A DNA stretch of 64,000 nt, from NCBI GenBank assembly GCA_963843455.1, contig CAWJKE010000008.1, positions 186,001 to 250,000 on the forward strand, given 5' to 3'. This document shows, one piece after another, positions 62,131-64,000 of this stretch (the first letter of the stretch is position 1; each line of letters opens with the position of its first letter). Below the pieces are notes generated by a model, which did not search any database, had not been told where the DNA came from, and saw only the letters and a list, made by a program, of their open reading frames with translations. The DNA is from CAIQPS01 sp963843455. Its GTDB lineage: Bacteria > Actinomycetota > Thermoleophilia > RBG-16-64-13. Position numbers and translations under genes: made by a program.

Positions 62131-62507
62131 CTAGCCACCTGACACGAACGTCTCCAGGAAGAGCGCGGTCTCGTCGCTGTCCGGTAGCCAGTAGTGCGCC
62201 CAGGTGGGCCGGTCCGGAATGCCGACCACCACGTTCACCCCCAACCCTCGGTCGCCCCGAACACGTACTCGTCGGTCAGATCGTCACCCAAGCAGATCGG
62301 ACAGCCGTTCTGCGGATCCCTTGCCAACCGCTCCGGAAGCCAGGTGATGGCCCGCCCTTTGTTCCATAGCCCCGGAAGGCGCAGTTCGCATGCCATCTTG
62401 CCTCGGGTGAGGTGCAGCGAGGGGAACCTCTCCGCCACGTCTCTAACGGAATGCTCGACCAAAGGCCGCTCCTTGCCAGCCACCAGACGGCTTGCGGTCT
62501 TTAGTGC
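62131..62507 (-). pseudogene. otsB: Truncated and frameshifted trehalose-6-phosphate phosphatase
   Basis: The frame reads 'RGKMACELRLPGLWNKGRAI' and then ICLGDDLTDEYVF, the C-terminal HAD-phosphatase motifs of OtsB. It hits a TGA after EGWG. One base further on, the neighbouring frame continues GVNVVVGIPDRPTW and ends at TAG 62131. Adding one G to the run of G bases restores the reading. The N-terminal half with the nucleophile aspartates is missing, cut at the tRNA-like scar near 62515. Confidence 0.8.
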
Positions 62508-62512
62508 GTGCG

Positions 62513-62560
62513 AAGGCTCTTGACCCGAGGGTAGCAGGTTCGAACCCGCCCTCGTCGTCC
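62513..62560 (+). repeat. Third tRNA 3'-half scar
   Basis: CTCTTGA (anticodon-loop-like) followed by ACCCGAGGGTAGCAGGTTC, T-loop TTCGAAC and an acceptor-like tail ending CGTCC. The 3' T-stem is imperfect and no 5' half is present. It shares 17 of 19 bases with 58535-58553. It sits exactly where otsB is truncated. Confidence 0.6.
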
Positions 62561-62727
62561 TGAATCATTCTAAACCCCGCATGCCGGGCATTCAGGAGAA
62601 CTTCAGACGGCTGGCGCCATAATGAACTGTCTGTTCTTGTAGCACGCTGCACCGCGGCTCACCCCGGTGGACGGAGCTGTAATCACCCACCGCCTCGCTG
62701 CCTTGGCTCCGGGAAAGGAAAGAAGTG

Positions 62728-63003
62728 ATGACTGTTCTGGAAACCATGAACCGTCTCGAAGGGGACTTCCTTCGCGGCGTCTACGAGTTGGCGGGTAGGA
62801 GGGCAAAGAGCGCCATTTCCTTTGCGGAGGTTCGAAGGAAACTCGGCCATTCGGAGGACGAGGCGGAGCGGGCGTGTGAATTTTGGGCCGACCGAGGGAT
62901 AGTCGAATGGACGACCCTGGGTCACATCGCCCTCACCTACGTGGGGCTGCGGCGAGCAGAGCGTTTGGCAGAGCGGGGGTGGCGCCCCCACATTCCGTTC
63001 TGA
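62728..63003 (+). CDS. Small winged-helix-like protein
   Basis: 91 residues. The helices and 'EVRRKLGHSEDEAERACEFW' followed by 'ADRGIVEWTTLGHIALTYVG' resemble a winged helix with its wing, so it may bind DNA. ATG after AAAGGAAAG, preceded in frame by a GTG one codon earlier. No family name recognised and no obvious partner. Confidence 0.65.
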   Translation: MTVLETMNRLEGDFLRGVYELAGRRAKSAISFAEVRRKLGHSEDEAERACEFWADRGIVEWTTLGHIALTYVGLRRAERLAERGWRPHIPF

Positions 63004-63144
63004 GATCCGCTAGCCGGACGACCGGGTCGCGAGGGCGCATCGGGGGTCGGGCAACTGGGGCGAGCCGTTCCGTGACATACGACGAGGTGTAGCAGGACGC
63101 CTGCGAGAAGTCACGAGGCTCGACCACGTCCCGCGTGGCGGAAC

Positions 63145-63186
63145 GACTGACGGTCAATCAGTGGGCCCGTGGGCTGGCGCCCGGAC
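63145..63186. repeat. Hairpin repeat copy d, left of the toxin-antitoxin pair
   Basis: CTGAC-GGTCA-ATCAG-TGGG followed by a GC hairpin (CCGTGGGCTGGCGCCC). Its layout matches the copy at 63795-63837 on the far side of the toxin-antitoxin genes: GACTGA, variable loop, TCAGTGGG, three pyrimidines, then a GGCTG-type stem. Confidence 0.55.
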
Positions 63187-63260
63187 GATGGGGTGGACTG
63201 CCGCGGAGTGCCCCGAGGACTGAGCCGGAAAGTCGTGGGCTTGATTATGGTCGTCCTCTA

Positions 63261-63280
63261 GCGTACGCTTTACCGTACGC
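63261..63280 (+). promoter_or_regulatory. YefM-type operator
   Basis: Two CGTACG hexamers (63262-63267 and 63274-63279) with centres 12 bases apart lie 18 bases before the antitoxin start. The E. coli YefM operator has paired TGTACA hexamers with the same 12-base centre spacing, so this is a likely self-regulation site. Confidence 0.7.
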
Positions 63281-63297
63281 ATAAGGAGGTAATCACC

Positions 63298-63540
63298 GTG
63301 ACAGCAATCAGCGCGACCGAAGCTCGTAAGCGACTCTACAAGCTTCTTGATGAAGTATCCGACTCCCACGATCCCATTGAGATCACGGGACCGCGCAGCA
63401 GCGCTGTGCTGGTTTCGGAAGAGGACTGGCGTGCCGTCCAGGAGACGCTTCACCTGGTCTCGATCCCCGGCATGCGGGAGTCCATTCTCAAGGGCATGGC
63501 CACACCGGTGGGTGAGCTCCAAGACGAGTTGGACTGGTGA
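63298..63540 (+). CDS. yefM: YefM/Phd-type antitoxin
   Basis: 80 residues. 'AISATEARKRLYKLLDEVSD' is the DNA-binding Phd/YefM start and 'DPIEITGPRSSAVLVSEEDW' the rest of the fold; the C-terminal tail would wrap the toxin. GTG start after AAGGAGG. The toxin gene overlaps its stop by four bases. Paired with the operator upstream it is expected to repress its own transcription. Confidence 0.92.
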   Translation: MTAISATEARKRLYKLLDEVSDSHDPIEITGPRSSAVLVSEEDWRAVQETLHLVSIPGMRESILKGMATPVGELQDELDW

Positions 63541-63800
63541 GCTGGCGGATCCTCTACACGAAGCAGGCCCAGAAAGACGCCAAGCGCCTCGCCTCTTCCG
63601 GGCTCAAAGAGAAGACCCAAGGGCTGCTTCGGCTGCTGGAAGAGGACCCCCTCCAGTCGCCGCCACCTTACGAGAAGCTGGTCGGAGACTTGAGTGGCGC
63701 CTACTCCCGACGCATCAACATCCAGCACCGCCTGGTCTACCAAGTGCTGGAAGACGAACAGGTCGTTAAGGTGCTGAGGATGTGGACGCACTACGACTGA
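63537..63800 (+). CDS. yoeB: YoeB/Txe-type mRNA-interferase toxin
   Basis: 87 residues, RelE superfamily. 'ILYTKQAQKDAKRLASSGLK' at the start, 'YEKLVGDLSGAYSRRINIQH' with the catalytic glutamate/arginine region, and the hallmark end RMWTHYD. YoeB binds the ribosome and cleaves mRNA at the A site. GTG start overlapping the antitoxin. The active residues look intact, so the pair is probably functional. Confidence 0.93.
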   Translation: MSWRILYTKQAQKDAKRLASSGLKEKTQGLLRLLEEDPLQSPPPYEKLVGDLSGAYSRRINIQHRLVYQVLEDEQVVKVLRMWTHYD

Positions 63801-63837
63801 TAACTTGTCAGTGGGTTTGGGGCTGAGCCCAAACACT
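63795..63837 (+). terminator. Hairpin repeat copy e, terminator of the toxin-antitoxin pair
   Basis: The toxin end overlaps CTGA-TAACTTG-TCAG-TGGG, followed by the stem GTTTGGG-GCTGA-GCCCAAAC. It probably ends the toxin transcript. It is the right-hand counterpart of the repeat at 63145-63186. Confidence 0.6.
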
Positions 63838-64000
63838 TTGCCGTGCAGTCCATCTGGCACGATAGAAGTACGGTGCGGCCATGAGCGGGGTCGCAGACAA
63901 GAGACACCATGTTGGTCGTAGGGGAGCTACCCGAGCGCACGTAAAAAGAGCCCCAAGTGGACTCGCTTTTCATCTGCCATTTGGATCCTACTTCGCCCGC
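63838..64000. other. End of window, no gene recognised
   Basis: About 160 bases up to the window edge. No domain or RNA gene could be identified on either strand, and any gene starting here would be cut. Confidence 0.5.

Noticed and set aside
63145..63837. Integron attC sites around the toxin-antitoxin genes
   Set aside because: The repeats fold, but I cannot find the paired core sites (RYYYAAC/GTTRRRY) or an integron integrase, so they are reported only as hairpin repeats.

Overview
The window is high-GC bacterial DNA. It combines a carbon monoxide dehydrogenase/acetyl-CoA synthase (CODH/ACS) locus of the Wood-Ljungdahl pathway with a long housekeeping block (tilS to sigH) of the kind conserved in Firmicutes and deep-branching Actinobacteria. 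CarD, a PIN-TRAM protein, DisA, McsA/McsB/ClpC and a SigH-type sigma factor occur together. My best guess is an anaerobic, deep-branching actinobacterial lineage able to make acetyl-CoA from CO/CO2. This is inferred from gene content only.

1-6.9 kb: a minus-strand operon runs rrf2, an HMA-fold protein, acsA, acsB and acsD, the last cut by the window edge. A clear promoter and a palindromic operator lie upstream of rrf2. Divergent from it are a cysteine-rich small protein and the nickel-insertion ATPase cooC. 6.9-17.5 kb is a mixed region: HEAT-repeat protein, STAS protein, M28 lipoprotein peptidase, PfpI protein, acetyltransferase, SagB-type oxidoreductase, MFS transporter, HD-GYP/GGDEF protein, molybdopterin oxidoreductase, ferredoxin and an AcuC-type deacetylase.

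17.6-46.6 kb is one long plus-strand set of tightly packed, often overlapping genes: tilS-hpt-ftsH, folate genes (folE-folP-folB-folK), NAD genes (nadA-nadB-nadC), coaX-dus, then after a consensus promoter greA-lysS, mcsA-mcsB-clpC-radA-disA-carD-PIN/TRAM, ispD-ispF, gltX-cysS-rlmB-NYN-sigH. The folate genes could supply the tetrahydrofolate carrier used by the Wood-Ljungdahl methyl branch. Oddities: FolK and NadA share one uninterrupted frame, and McsB has lost its catalytic residues while ctsR is absent.

46.6-64 kb is accessory. It opens with a PIN-toxin remnant and a 1397-residue alpha-2-macroglobulin lipoprotein that looks strikingly like the animal protein, CGEQ thioester included. Downstream of an intact tRNA-Thr come small genes (two DUF4332 proteins, SIMPL, dodecin), a deleted metallopeptidase pseudogene and antitoxin/zinc-ribbon scraps. 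They are followed by a bacterial ERG2/sigma-1-receptor homologue, three degraded tRNA 3' halves, a trehalose operon with a broken otsB, and a YefM-YoeB-type toxin-antitoxin pair between related hairpin repeats. The tRNA scars and decayed genes suggest repeated insertion and loss, but I see no integrase or transposase.
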